A DNA stretch of 64,000 nt, taken from NCBI GenBank assembly GCA_964432595.1, contig CAYSOF010000001.1, forward strand, positions 496,001-560,000, in the 5' to 3' direction. The stretch is from DASYLJ01 sp964432595 (GTDB taxonomy: Bacteria; Desulfobacterota; Binatia; DP-6). Shown here in pieces: positions 17,045 through 25,829 of the stretch; the stretch's first letter is position 1, and each line of letters starts with the position of its first letter. The position numbers were made by a program, and so were the translations under genes. The notes beneath the pieces are model-generated. The model was not told the DNA's origin. It made no database searches and saw only the letters and a list, made by a program, of their open reading frames with translations.

Positions 17045-18970
17045 ATGCGGCCGCTCCTGTGCGTCCTGGCGTTGCTCGGTGCGATGACCGCGACCTGCGA
17101 CGCGCTCGCGGCGCACGGTCCGGACGCGGTGAGCCGCAAGCTCGCCGGCTCACTGCGCCACGCGCCTCGCGCGGCGCGATCGTCGGCCGGTCCGACCGGT
17201 GCCGAGCCGTGGCGCGCCGGGTCGCGCGTGCACGTGTACGTCCGCGTGACGAACACCGCCGCCGAGACGCTGCAGGCGCTGCGTGCGCGCGGCCTCGAGA
17301 TCGTCGTCGTGAGCGACGCGTTCGGCGGGCTCGTCGACGGGTGGGCCGACGCGTCGGCGCTGCCGTCGATCGCCGAGCTCGCGGCGGTCACCATGATCCG
17401 GCCCGTCGCGCCCGCGATCACGCAGGCGGGCGCAGTGGTGACGGCGGGCGACGCCGCGCTGCGCGCGGACGCGGTTCGCGCCGCCGGCTACACGGGCGCC
17501 GGCGTGCCGCTCGGTCTGATCTCCGACGGCATCACGTCGGCGGAGCAGTTCCGCGCCGCCGGCGAGCTGCCCGCCGTCACCGTACCGCCCGACCCGCGCT
17601 GCTCGAGCTTCGAGGGCGACGAGGGCACGGCGATGCTCGAGATCGTCCACGACGTCGCGCCCGGCGCCGGCCCGCTCTTCTTCGCGTCCTTCGGGCAGAG
17701 CGGCGCCTTCATGGCCGACGCCGTCCGCTGTCTCGCCGACGCCGGCGCGCGCGTCATCGTCGACGACGTGACGTTCGGCGACGAGCCGTTCTTCCAGGAC
17801 GGTCCGCTCGCGATCGCGGCGCGCGAGGTGGTGCAGCGCGGCGTCTCGTACCACACGTCGGCGGGCAACCGCGGCCGCGAGTTCCTGGAGGTGCCGCTCT
17901 CGCCCGCGTTGTACGGACCGCCGCTCGGCACGATCCACAACTTCGATCCGGCGGGCATCGGCGATCCCGGCAACGAGGTGACCGTGGGCGCGGGCGGCGG
18001 CGCCACCTGCGTGATCCAGTGGGACGAGCCGTTCGGCGCCGCGGCGACCGACCTCGACCTGCTCGCCATCCAGGGCTCTCCGAACAACGTCATCGCCAAG
18101 AGCGACAACCCCCAGGACGGCACGCAGGATCCCGTCGAGCTGGTGCAGATCAACAACCCGACGGATACCGATCAGGTGGTCTCGCTGGTCGTGCAGCTCT
18201 TCAGCGGCGACCCGAATCGCCGCTTCCGCATGATGTGTTTCCGCTCCATCGCGATGGAGCACGTCTCGGCGGAAGGCGCGATCTACGGGCAGCAGGCGGT
18301 CGCCGAGGTGATCGCGGTCTCGGCGATCAACATGGGCGAGGAGGGCCTCGACACGGTGAGTGCCGAGAGCTCGCCGGGTCCGGCGACGATCCTCTTCCCG
18401 TCGCCCGAGACGCGCGAGAAGCCCGATCTCGCGTCGTTCGACGGCGTCGAGACGGCGGTCGGGCAGGCGGGGCTGTTCCCGAACCCGTTCTTCGGAACGT
18501 CGGCCGCGGCGCCGCACACCGGCGCGGTCGCGGCGCTGATGCTGAGCAAGAACCCGTCGCTGTCTCCCGGACAGATCGGCCAGATCATGAAGGCGACGGC
18601 GGTCGACATCGGTCCGCCGGGCTTCGATCGTCGCGCCGGCGCGGGCCGCCTCGACGCACTCGCCGCGATCGCGGGCGTGCCGTGCGTCGACGTCGCGGCG
18701 CTGCCGGCGGAGGCGTCGTGCGGCGGCGAGAAGGCGCCGAAGCCGGCGGTGGCCGCCTATCGCTCGGCGCGGCGTCTGGCGCTCTCCGCCGCGGGCGCGC
18801 CCGAGAAGAAGGCGCGCAAGAAGCTGCTCGCCGCGCGCAGGCGCCTGCTCAAGGGACGGAAGGCGCTCGACAAGCAGGCGGCGAGGGGCAAGGTGTCGGC
18901 GGGCTGCGCCGACGGCCTGCGCGGCGCGCTCGCGGTGCTCGATCAGGCCGCGTCCTGCCGGCTGTCGTGA
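17045..18970 (+). CDS. Subtilase-family (S8-like) exported protease with variant active site and helical C-terminal tail
   Basis: 641 aa from ATG at 17045, giving a signal peptide (MRPLLCVLALLGAMTATCDA). The Asp motif is Asp161 in LGLISDGI and the Ser motif is Ser486 in FFGTSAAAPHTGAVAALM. The His motif HGT is replaced by EGT (Glu193 in GDEGTAMLEIVHDVAPG), so a Ser-His-Asp triad is not evident. His202 in the same helix, or a Glu as in sedolisins, could serve instead. Residues about 550-641 form a Cys-bounded, Lys/Ala-rich helical tail resembling the C-terminal domain of the proteins at 48583 and 49192. The substrate is unknown. It is divergent from the CAP protein gene. Confidence 0.8.
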   Translation: MRPLLCVLALLGAMTATCDALAAHGPDAVSRKLAGSLRHAPRAARSSAGPTGAEPWRAGSRVHVYVRVTNTAAETLQALRARGLEIVVVSDAFGGLVDGWADASALPSIAELAAVTMIRPVAPAITQAGAVVTAGDAALRADAVRAAGYTGAGVPLGLISDGITSAEQFRAAGELPAVTVPPDPRCSSFEGDEGTAMLEIVHDVAPGAGPLFFASFGQSGAFMADAVRCLADAGARVIVDDVTFGDEPFFQDGPLAIAAREVVQRGVSYHTSAGNRGREFLEVPLSPALYGPPLGTIHNFDPAGIGDPGNEVTVGAGGGATCVIQWDEPFGAAATDLDLLAIQGSPNNVIAKSDNPQDGTQDPVELVQINNPTDTDQVVSLVVQLFSGDPNRRFRMMCFRSIAMEHVSAEGAIYGQQAVAEVIAVSAINMGEEGLDTVSAESSPGPATILFPSPETREKPDLASFDGVETAVGQAGLFPNPFFGTSAAAPHTGAVAALMLSKNPSLSPGQIGQIMKATAVDIGPPGFDRRAGAGRLDALAAIAGVPCVDVAALPAEASCGGEKAPKPAVAAYRSARRLALSAAGAPEKKARKKLLAARRRLLKGRKALDKQAARGKVSAGCADGLRGALAVLDQAASCRLS

Positions 18971-19028
18971 CGAACACGCGTTGACGTAGCCTCTCCGCAC
19001 GCCAAGCGTGGGACGGACGGGAGGACGC

Positions 19029-20062
<1,034 letters not shown>

Positions 20063-20081
<19 letters not shown>

Positions 20082-21505
20082 CCGACGACGGGCCGCGCCG
20101 GTACCGTCAGCGTGAACGTCGAGCCGACACCCGGTCGGCTCTCCGCGTCCAGCGTGCCGCCGAGGAGCGCGGTCAGCCGCTTCGCGACGTGCAGGCCGAG
20201 CCCGACGCCGCCGTGGCGACGCGTCGACGACGCGTCGGCCTGGCGGAACATCTCGAAGACGACGCCGAGCTCGGCCGCGGTCATGCCGATGCCCGTGTCG
20301 CGCACGTGCACCGTCAGACGGCCGTCGTGCAGCCCCGTCTCCACCTCGACGGTGCCGGCGTCCGTGAACTTGAGCGCATTGCCGACCACGTTCTTCAGGA
20401 TCGTCTTGAGCTTGACGCGATCGCCGAGGATCGGCGGCAGACCGGGCGCGTGCCGCCAGCGGAGCCGCACGCCAGGGTGCACCAGCGCCGCGAGCTCGGC
20501 GTCGAGGTCGCAACACGCGAGCGGCAGGTCGACGGGCTCGAGCACGACCTCCTCGCGTCCCGCCTCGAGCCGCCCGAGGTCGAGCGTCGCGGTGATGAGC
20601 TCGTGCAACGCACGTGACGTCGCCATCACGCGCTCGACGAGGTCGCGCTGCGCCGGCTCGAGCGGCCCCATCGCGGGATCGGCCAGCATGTCGGCGTAGC
20701 CGATGATGACGTTCAGCGGCGTGCGCAGCTCGTGCGACATCGTCGCGACGAACTCCGATTTGAGCCGCACGGCTTCGAGCGCGGCGTCCCGCGTCTCCTC
20801 GAGCTCGATCGCCGTCTGCCGCCGCTCGATGACCGAGCCGACCCAGCGCGCGAGCAGCTGCAGCACGTCGTGATCGTGGACGTCGAACGGCTGCGGCGAC
20901 GGCTTGGCGGCGGCGAAGCCGAGCGTGCCGAATACGCGGCCGTGCACCACGAGCGGCGCGCCGATGAACGCTGCCATCCGCATGACCCGTCGGGCCGGGT
21001 GATCGCGGTACGGCGACGACGCCACGTCCGCGAACGACACGGGGCCGCCGGCCGCCAGCGTGATCTCCGTGTAGGTGTCGGCGAGCGCGAAGCGCTGGCC
21101 GGGCATCAGGACGTCGGCCGGCGTGTGCACGTGCTCGACGACCGTGTCGTCGCCCTCGACGCGCGAGACGATGCCGATCTCGGTGCCGAACCAGCCGCAC
21201 CCGAGGCGGAGCGCCGCGACGATCTGATCGTCGAGCGAGCGCTCGGCGTCGGCGGCCACCTCGTACAGGGAGCGGATGCGCTGCGTGTGGCGCCGCACCG
21301 CCGCCTCCGCCCGGTCCTGCTCGAGCCGGGTGGCGCCGCGGCGTCGTGCCAGCAGCACCGCCAAGCCGGCCGTTCCGGCGATGGCGATGGCGACGCCCGC
21401 GCCGAGCGGCCGGCGCAGGACGTCCTCCCATGGCACCAGCATGCCCAGCGCCGAGCCCGCGAAGACACTCAGGGACACGACGACGGGTCGGAGCATGCGG
21501 GTCAT
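20063..21505 (-). CDS. Membrane sensor histidine kinase with GAF domain
   Basis: 480 aa from ATG at 21505. Two hydrophobic helices (about 6-24 and 34-52) are followed by a coiled linker, a GAF domain (about 75-225), a HisKA dimerisation helix with phospho-acceptor His258 in ATMSHELRTPLN, and an HATPase_c domain with the N box NVVGNALKF, G1 box DTGIGM and G2 box GGVGLGLHV. It should autophosphorylate in response to a ligand or redox signal at the GAF domain; which one is unknown. No response regulator is next to it, so it is an orphan. Starts further upstream in the frame overlap the divergent methyltransferase. Confidence 0.85.
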
Positions 21506-21528
21506 GGCTGGCGGGGACCTTTTGAAGT

Positions 21529-21543
21529 CGATATCGAATATCG
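21529..21543. promoter_or_regulatory. Short inverted repeat in kinase/methyltransferase divergent spacer
   Basis: CGATAT-CGA-ATATCG, a perfect 6-bp inverted repeat in the AT-richer 79-bp gap between two divergent starts. It could be an operator for either gene; this is inference from position only. Confidence 0.3.
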
Positions 21544-21584
21544 GCATTCGCCCCGTGGTCTTGAACCGCTGGCTGGCGCAGCGG

Positions 21585-22364
21585 ATGGAAACGCCCGTGG
21601 CGACGCATCGGGATCGCATCCTGGACCAGTTCACCCGCCAGGCGGCGCCGTTCTCGACCGCGCCCGGCATCCGCGACGCGGCGGCGCTGCAACGGCTCGT
21701 CGAGGTCAGTGGGGCGAGGGCGGACGACCTGGTGCTCGACGTCGCCTGCGGACCCGGCCTCGTGGTGTGCGCGTTCGCGCCCGTGGTGCGGCACGCGACC
21801 GGCATCGATGTCACGCCGGCCATGCTCGACCGCGCCCGGGCGCTCGCCGCCGAGCGCGGCGTCGCCAACGTGACCTGGCGGCAGGGCGAGGTCCTGCCGC
21901 TGCCGTTCGACGACGCGGCGTTCTCGATCGTCGTCTCGCGTTTCGCCTTCCACCACTTCGAGCGCCCGGAGGCGGTGCTGGCCCAGATGCGTCGCGTGTG
22001 CCGTCCCGGCGGACGCGTCGTCGTCTACGATCTGCTCTCCTCCGACGACCCGGCGAAGGCCGACGCGTTCCACCGCCTCGAGATGCTGCGCGACCCGTCG
22101 CACGTCCGCGCGCTCACCCGTGGCGCGCTGGCCGCGCTGTTCCCGGCGGTCGGACTCCCGGCGCCGGCGATCGCGGACGGCACGCTGCCCTTCGTGGTCG
22201 ACGAGGTGCTCGGACGGTCGTTTCCCCGGCCGGACGATCTGCCGGTCATTCGCGCGACGTACGCGGCGTCCGTCGACGGCGACACGCTCGGGCTGGGCAC
22301 GCACCGCGTGGGCGACGAGCTCCGCGCCGCGTATCCGACGGCGATCTTCGTGGCGGTCCGCTAG
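21585..22364 (+). CDS. Class I SAM-dependent methyltransferase
   Basis: 259 aa from ATG at 21585. The SAM-binding motif I is VLDVACGPGLVVCAF near residue 53, with an acidic loop (GIDVTPAML), motif II near LPFDDAAFSIVVSRFAFHHF and post-motif RVCRPGGRVVVYD: a Methyltransf_11/UbiE-like pattern. The N-terminal THRDRILDQFTRQAAPFS resembles UbiE/COQ5-type heads. The acceptor is unknown; quinone or small lipids are typical of close families. The stop codon shares CTAG with the stop of the convergent dienelactone hydrolase gene. An upstream non-ATG start is possible. Confidence 0.85.
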   Translation: METPVATHRDRILDQFTRQAAPFSTAPGIRDAAALQRLVEVSGARADDLVLDVACGPGLVVCAFAPVVRHATGIDVTPAMLDRARALAAERGVANVTWRQGEVLPLPFDDAAFSIVVSRFAFHHFERPEAVLAQMRRVCRPGGRVVVYDLLSSDDPAKADAFHRLEMLRDPSHVRALTRGALAALFPAVGLPAPAIADGTLPFVVDEVLGRSFPRPDDLPVIRATYAASVDGDTLGLGTHRVGDELRAAYPTAIFVAVR

Positions 22365-23164
22365 AGAGAGTGCGTCCGCAGGAAGGCGACCGTGAGCGGC
22401 CACGCCTGCTCGGTCGCGCGCAGGTTCGCGCCGTTCTGACCGCTCTGTTGGCGCAGGAAGCCGTGGCCGGCGCCCTCGAACAGGTGGGCCTCGAAGCGTC
22501 CCGTGCCGAGCGCCTTCTTCGCGGGCTCGATCGTGCCGTTCACGCGCGCGTCGTCGCCGCCGTAGAGCCCGATGATGGGCGCCTTGCCGCCCGACGCGGG
22601 GTCGGGGCTCGGCCCGTAGTAGACGACTGCGCCGTTCAGGTCGGCCTGGTGAAGCGCGTACGCGAAGCTCTTGCCGCCGCCCCAGCAGAACCCGATCGAC
22701 ATCGACTTGTCGCTCGCGGCCGGCAGCGCGAGCGCCCACGCGCGCACGGCATCGAGCCGCGTCATCACCTCGTCGTGCGGGAGGGCCGACACCGCCTTCA
22801 TCGCGTCGTCGCGACTCGGGAACGTCTCGCTGCCGCCGCCGCCGGCGCCCTTGCCGGACAGGAGGTCCGGCGCGACGGCGATGAACCCCTCGGCGGCGAG
22901 CTGATCGGCGACGGCGCGGATCCAGTCGGTGAGGCCGAAGATCTCGTGGATGACGACGACGACCGGTGCCCGCTCCTTGCGTTCGGGGTACACGATCCAG
23001 GTGCGCACCGGTGCGCCGCCGACGTCGACCGACGCCATCTCGCCGTGCCGCGGGGACGCCTCGAGGCGCGCCTTGGCGGTCTCCTCGGACGGAGGCAACG
23101 CCGGTGGATCGGCGTGTGCGGTCGCGACCGCGAGCAGCATCGAGGCGAGGAGGCGTCGGATCAT
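22361..23164 (-). CDS. Exported dienelactone hydrolase family protein
   Basis: 267 aa. A signal peptide (MIRRLLASMLLAVATAHA) precedes an alpha/beta hydrolase of dienelactone hydrolase type. The nucleophile is Cys in GFCWGGGKSF, followed by Asp in YGGDDARV and His in GAGHGFLRQ; the Glu of VIHEIFGL matches the residue that activates the Cys in the family. The export signal is unusual for chlorocatechol-pathway enzymes, which are cytoplasmic, so a periplasmic ester substrate is more likely. Convergent with the methyltransferase (4-bp overlap) and divergent from the inositol-phosphatase-like gene. Confidence 0.85.
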   Translation of the reverse strand: MIRRLLASMLLAVATAHADPPALPPSEETAKARLEASPRHGEMASVDVGGAPVRTWIVYPERKERAPVVVVIHEIFGLTDWIRAVADQLAAEGFIAVAPDLLSGKGAGGGGSETFPSRDDAMKAVSALPHDEVMTRLDAVRAWALALPAASDKSMSIGFCWGGGKSFAYALHQADLNGAVVYYGPSPDPASGGKAPIIGLYGGDDARVNGTIEPAKKALGTGRFEAHLFEGAGHGFLRQQSGQNGANLRATEQAWPLTVAFLRTHSL

Positions 23165-23232
23165 GCGGTCGAGCTACACCGCGTCCCGCCGCGCCACTAG
23201 CCCCCTCGCGAGCCGCCTGCTACCTCCGCGCG

Positions 23233-24018
23233 ATGGACGTGCACGCGCTGGGCGGGCTCGCGGTGCGGCTCGCCGCCCAGGCCGCCGGGGTGCATCGCGC
23301 CGGACGCGAGCGCGAGCTGCGGGTCGAGACGAAGGCGTCGCGCACCGACCTCGTGAGCGAGGTCGACCGCGAGGCCGAGCGTGTCGTCGTCGACGGCATC
23401 CGTGCCCTGCGGCCGGACGATGCGATTCTCGGCGAGGAGGGCGGCGCGCACGCGGGCACGTCGGGCGTGCGCTGGATCATCGATCCGCTCGACGGCACCA
23501 CCAACTACGTCTACCGCTACCCGGCGTACTCCGTGTCGATCGGCGTCGAGGTGGACGGCGTCGTGAGCGCCGGCGTCGTGCACGACTCGGTGCACGACCG
23601 GGTCTACGTCGCGGTCCGCGGCTCGGGTGCCACGTGCAACGGCGCGCCGATCGCGGCGAGCCGCGGCGACGAGCTCGCGACGGCGCTGCTCGCCACCGGC
23701 TTCCAGTACCGCCCCGACGTGCGCACGAAGCAGGCGACGGTGCTGGCGACGATCCTGCCGTCGGTGCGCGACGTGCGTCGCGGCGGCTCGGCCGCGCTCG
23801 ACCTGTGCTGGGTCGCCGACGGGCGGCTCGATCTCTACTACGAGGCCGGTCTCGCCGAGTGGGACCTCGCCGCCGGCATGCTGATCGCCGAAGAGGCCGG
23901 GGCGGCCGTGCGGCGCATCGACGTGCCGGGCGGGCCGACGCCGATGGTGATCGCCGGCGCGCCCGCGCTGGTCACACCCTTGGAGGCGCTCTTGGCCGGC
24001 GCCGGCGCGCTCGGCTAG
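23233..24018 (+). CDS. Inositol monophosphatase family protein
   Basis: 261 aa from ATG at 23233. The Li-sensitive phosphatase metal site is complete: Glu in LGEEGGAH, the DPLDGTTN motif near residue 90, and the second Asp in EWDLAAGML. The family uses Mg2+ to dephosphorylate inositol-1-phosphate, fructose-1,6-bisphosphate, histidinol phosphate or PAP; none can be preferred from sequence alone. Length matches the family. It leads a tight run with the Gly-rich exported protein (10 bp downstream) and the F420-type reductase. Confidence 0.85.
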   Translation: MDVHALGGLAVRLAAQAAGVHRAGRERELRVETKASRTDLVSEVDREAERVVVDGIRALRPDDAILGEEGGAHAGTSGVRWIIDPLDGTTNYVYRYPAYSVSIGVEVDGVVSAGVVHDSVHDRVYVAVRGSGATCNGAPIAASRGDELATALLATGFQYRPDVRTKQATVLATILPSVRDVRRGGSAALDLCWVADGRLDLYYEAGLAEWDLAAGMLIAEEAGAAVRRIDVPGGPTPMVIAGAPALVTPLEALLAGAGALG

Positions 24019-24028
24019 AACCGTGCGG

Positions 24029-24466
24029 ATGAAGAGCGTCCTTCTCGTCCTCCTCCTCGCCGGCACGGCGTTCGCGGAGCCCGTCGTCTACCCGTCGAAA
24101 GGGCAGAGCGACGCACAGCGCAGCAAGGACGAGCTCGCGTGCCACGAGTGGGCGCAGAAGGAGACGGGCGTCGATCCCGTCGCGCTCGCCGAGCAGCAGC
24201 AACAGCAGCAGGGGCAGGGTGGAGGCACCGAAGGCAGCGCCGCGCGCGGCGCCGGCATCGGCGCGATGCGTGGCGCGATGGACGGCGACGCCGGCGCCGG
24301 CGCGATGCGCGGCGCGGGCATGGGACGGCTGATCGCCATGGTGCGCGCGCGCCGCCAGCTGAAGCAGCAGCAATCGGCGAACGAGCAGACGTCGTCGCAG
24401 ATGGAGCAGTACGACAAGGCCTACGCGACGTGTCTCACCGGCCGCGGCTACGCGGTGACGCCGTAG
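24029..24466 (+). CDS. Exported protein with Gly/Met-rich central segment (glycine-zipper-like)
   Basis: 145 aa from ATG at 24029; a GTG two codons earlier is less likely. Signal peptide to about residue 16 (TAFA-EPV). The mature start YPSKGQSDAQRSKDELACHE plus WAQKETGVDP is a pattern I associate with small exported glycine-zipper proteins. It is followed by a Gln run, a Gly/Ala/Met-rich stretch with four AMRGA-like units, and a Gln-rich helix ending in YATCLTGRGY. Two Cys may pair. Function unknown; the family is usually envelope-associated. It sits between the inositol-phosphatase-like and F420-type genes with very short gaps. Confidence 0.65.
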   Translation: MKSVLLVLLLAGTAFAEPVVYPSKGQSDAQRSKDELACHEWAQKETGVDPVALAEQQQQQQGQGGGTEGSAARGAGIGAMRGAMDGDAGAGAMRGAGMGRLIAMVRARRQLKQQQSANEQTSSQMEQYDKAYATCLTGRGYAVTP

Positions 24467-24468
24467 CG

Positions 24469-24936
24469 ATGGCCGCCGCCGCGCCGCAGCCCTGGACGCC
24501 GCAGCAAGAGCGGTTCGGGAGCATCGTCGTCAAGCTCATGTCGGCGGTGAACGTCTGGATCTTCCGGCTGACCGGCGGCCGGCTCGGCAGCAAGTTCCTG
24601 CGGGGCGCGCCCGTGTGTCTCGTGACGGTCATCGGACGGCGCAGCCGCCAGCCGTTCACCGTGCCGCTGATCTACGTCGCCGACGGCGACGACATCGTGG
24701 TGGTCGCGTCGAAGGGCGGCATGTCGCACCACCCGCTCTGGTACCACAACATGATCGCGCACCCGCGCGTCGAGGTGGAGATGCCCGACGGCAAGCGCGC
24801 GATGATCGCGCGCCAGGCGAGCGCGGCCGAGAAGACGCGCCTCTGGCCGAAGGCGTGCGCGATCTACCCGGACTACGCCGACTACCAGGCGCGCACGACG
24901 CGCGACATCCCGCTGATGATCCTGTCGCCGGCGTGA
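24469..24936 (+). CDS. Deazaflavin (F420)-dependent nitroreductase-family protein
   Basis: 155 aa from ATG at 24469, two bases after the previous stop. An N-terminal helix (about 15-32) precedes a split beta-barrel with CLVTVIGRRSRQPFTVPLIY, VVASKGGMSHHPLWYHNM and HPRVEVEMPDG, the hallmarks of the Ddn/FGD-like family (PF04075). Members use reduced F420 to reduce quinones or nitro compounds, which would imply that the host makes F420. The gene is probably cotranscribed with the two genes upstream. Convergent with the double GFA gene, one base between stops. Confidence 0.8.
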   Translation: MAAAAPQPWTPQQERFGSIVVKLMSAVNVWIFRLTGGRLGSKFLRGAPVCLVTVIGRRSRQPFTVPLIYVADGDDIVVVASKGGMSHHPLWYHNMIAHPRVEVEMPDGKRAMIARQASAAEKTRLWPKACAIYPDYADYQARTTRDIPLMILSPA

Positions 24937-24937
24937 C

Positions 24938-25783
24938 TCACGCCGGCGGCGCTTCGTCGTACTGTGGGATCGCCGGATCGATCGGCATCCACGGCGCCTT
25001 CGAGCCGACGAAGATCTGACACTGCACCGGGATCTTCGGGTCGTCGTCGAGCGCGCCCATCGGGACGACGGCGAAGCCGCGATCGCGATCGACGCGCGGC
25101 ATCGGCGCGCCGCAGCCGTCGCAGAAGACCTGCATGAAGAAGCGCGCCTCCGGCACCTTCCAGCTGCGCAGCCGGTCCTCGCCCTGCGTGATGCGCATCG
25201 CGTCGGCGGGGCAGAAGAGGTTCGTCGCGTGCGCGGCGGAGCGCGCCTTCCGGCAGCGGCCGCAGTGGCAGTAGCGGACCATGAGCGAGCCGTCGTCGAC
25301 GAGGAAGCGCACGGCGCCGCAGAGGCAGCTGCCGCGCAGCGTGCCCGGCGTCGGCTCGGCGACCGGCAACGGGTCCATGCCCGTCGAGCCGTCCGGGTAG
25401 GCGTCGTGGCGCGGCTGGTCGTCGGCGATCGTGTACCAGGGCGCCTTCGAGCCGACGAAGATGTGCCCCGACGGCCGCGTGCCGGGATCCTCGTCGACGT
25501 TGCCGAGCGGCACGAACGACTGCGGGCCTTTCGCCGGCTCCGCGACCAGCGAGCCGCAGCGGCCGCAGAACGCGCGATCGTAGACCGGCGACGACGCGAA
25601 GCGGCGGATGACGTCGGCGCCCGTCGTGATGCGGATGCCGTCCGTCGGTGTCGCGGCGTACGTGCCGAACGCGGTGCCGTGCACCTTCCGGCAACGGCCG
25701 CAGTGGCAGTGCATGATCGGACCGAGCGGGCCGGCGTGCTCCCAGGCGACCGCTCCGCAGAGACAGCGTCCGTGCGTCGTCAT
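24938..25783 (-). CDS. Tandem GFA-domain zinc protein
   Basis: 281 aa from ATG at 25783, starting directly with the first zinc motif. Two complete GFA (glutathione-dependent formaldehyde-activating enzyme-like, CENP-V) domains are joined. Each has CLCGAV, CHCGRCRK and a C-x2-C pair (FCGRCG in the first, FCDGCG in the second), and each closes with IFVGSKAPW. Single-domain members are about 130-150 aa, so this is a tandem duplication. The family binds structural zinc; formaldehyde or glutathione activity is often annotated but rarely shown. Divergent from the Rieske gene with 46 bp between starts. Confidence 0.8.
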   Translation of the reverse strand: MTTHGRCLCGAVAWEHAGPLGPIMHCHCGRCRKVHGTAFGTYAATPTDGIRITTGADVIRRFASSPVYDRAFCGRCGSLVAEPAKGPQSFVPLGNVDEDPGTRPSGHIFVGSKAPWYTIADDQPRHDAYPDGSTGMDPLPVAEPTPGTLRGSCLCGAVRFLVDDGSLMVRYCHCGRCRKARSAAHATNLFCPADAMRITQGEDRLRSWKVPEARFFMQVFCDGCGAPMPRVDRDRGFAVVPMGALDDDPKIPVQCQIFVGSKAPWMPIDPAIPQYDEAPPA

Positions 25784-25829
25784 GCCGCCGGCCGTAGCAC
25801 GCGGCAGCGCGTACTGGTATCGGCCGTCA

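Noticed and set aside
24200..24380. Gln and Gly/Ala/Met repeats possibly indicating a nucleotide satellite
   Set aside because: The periodicity follows the coding frame of the exported glycine-zipper-like protein and needs no separate feature.
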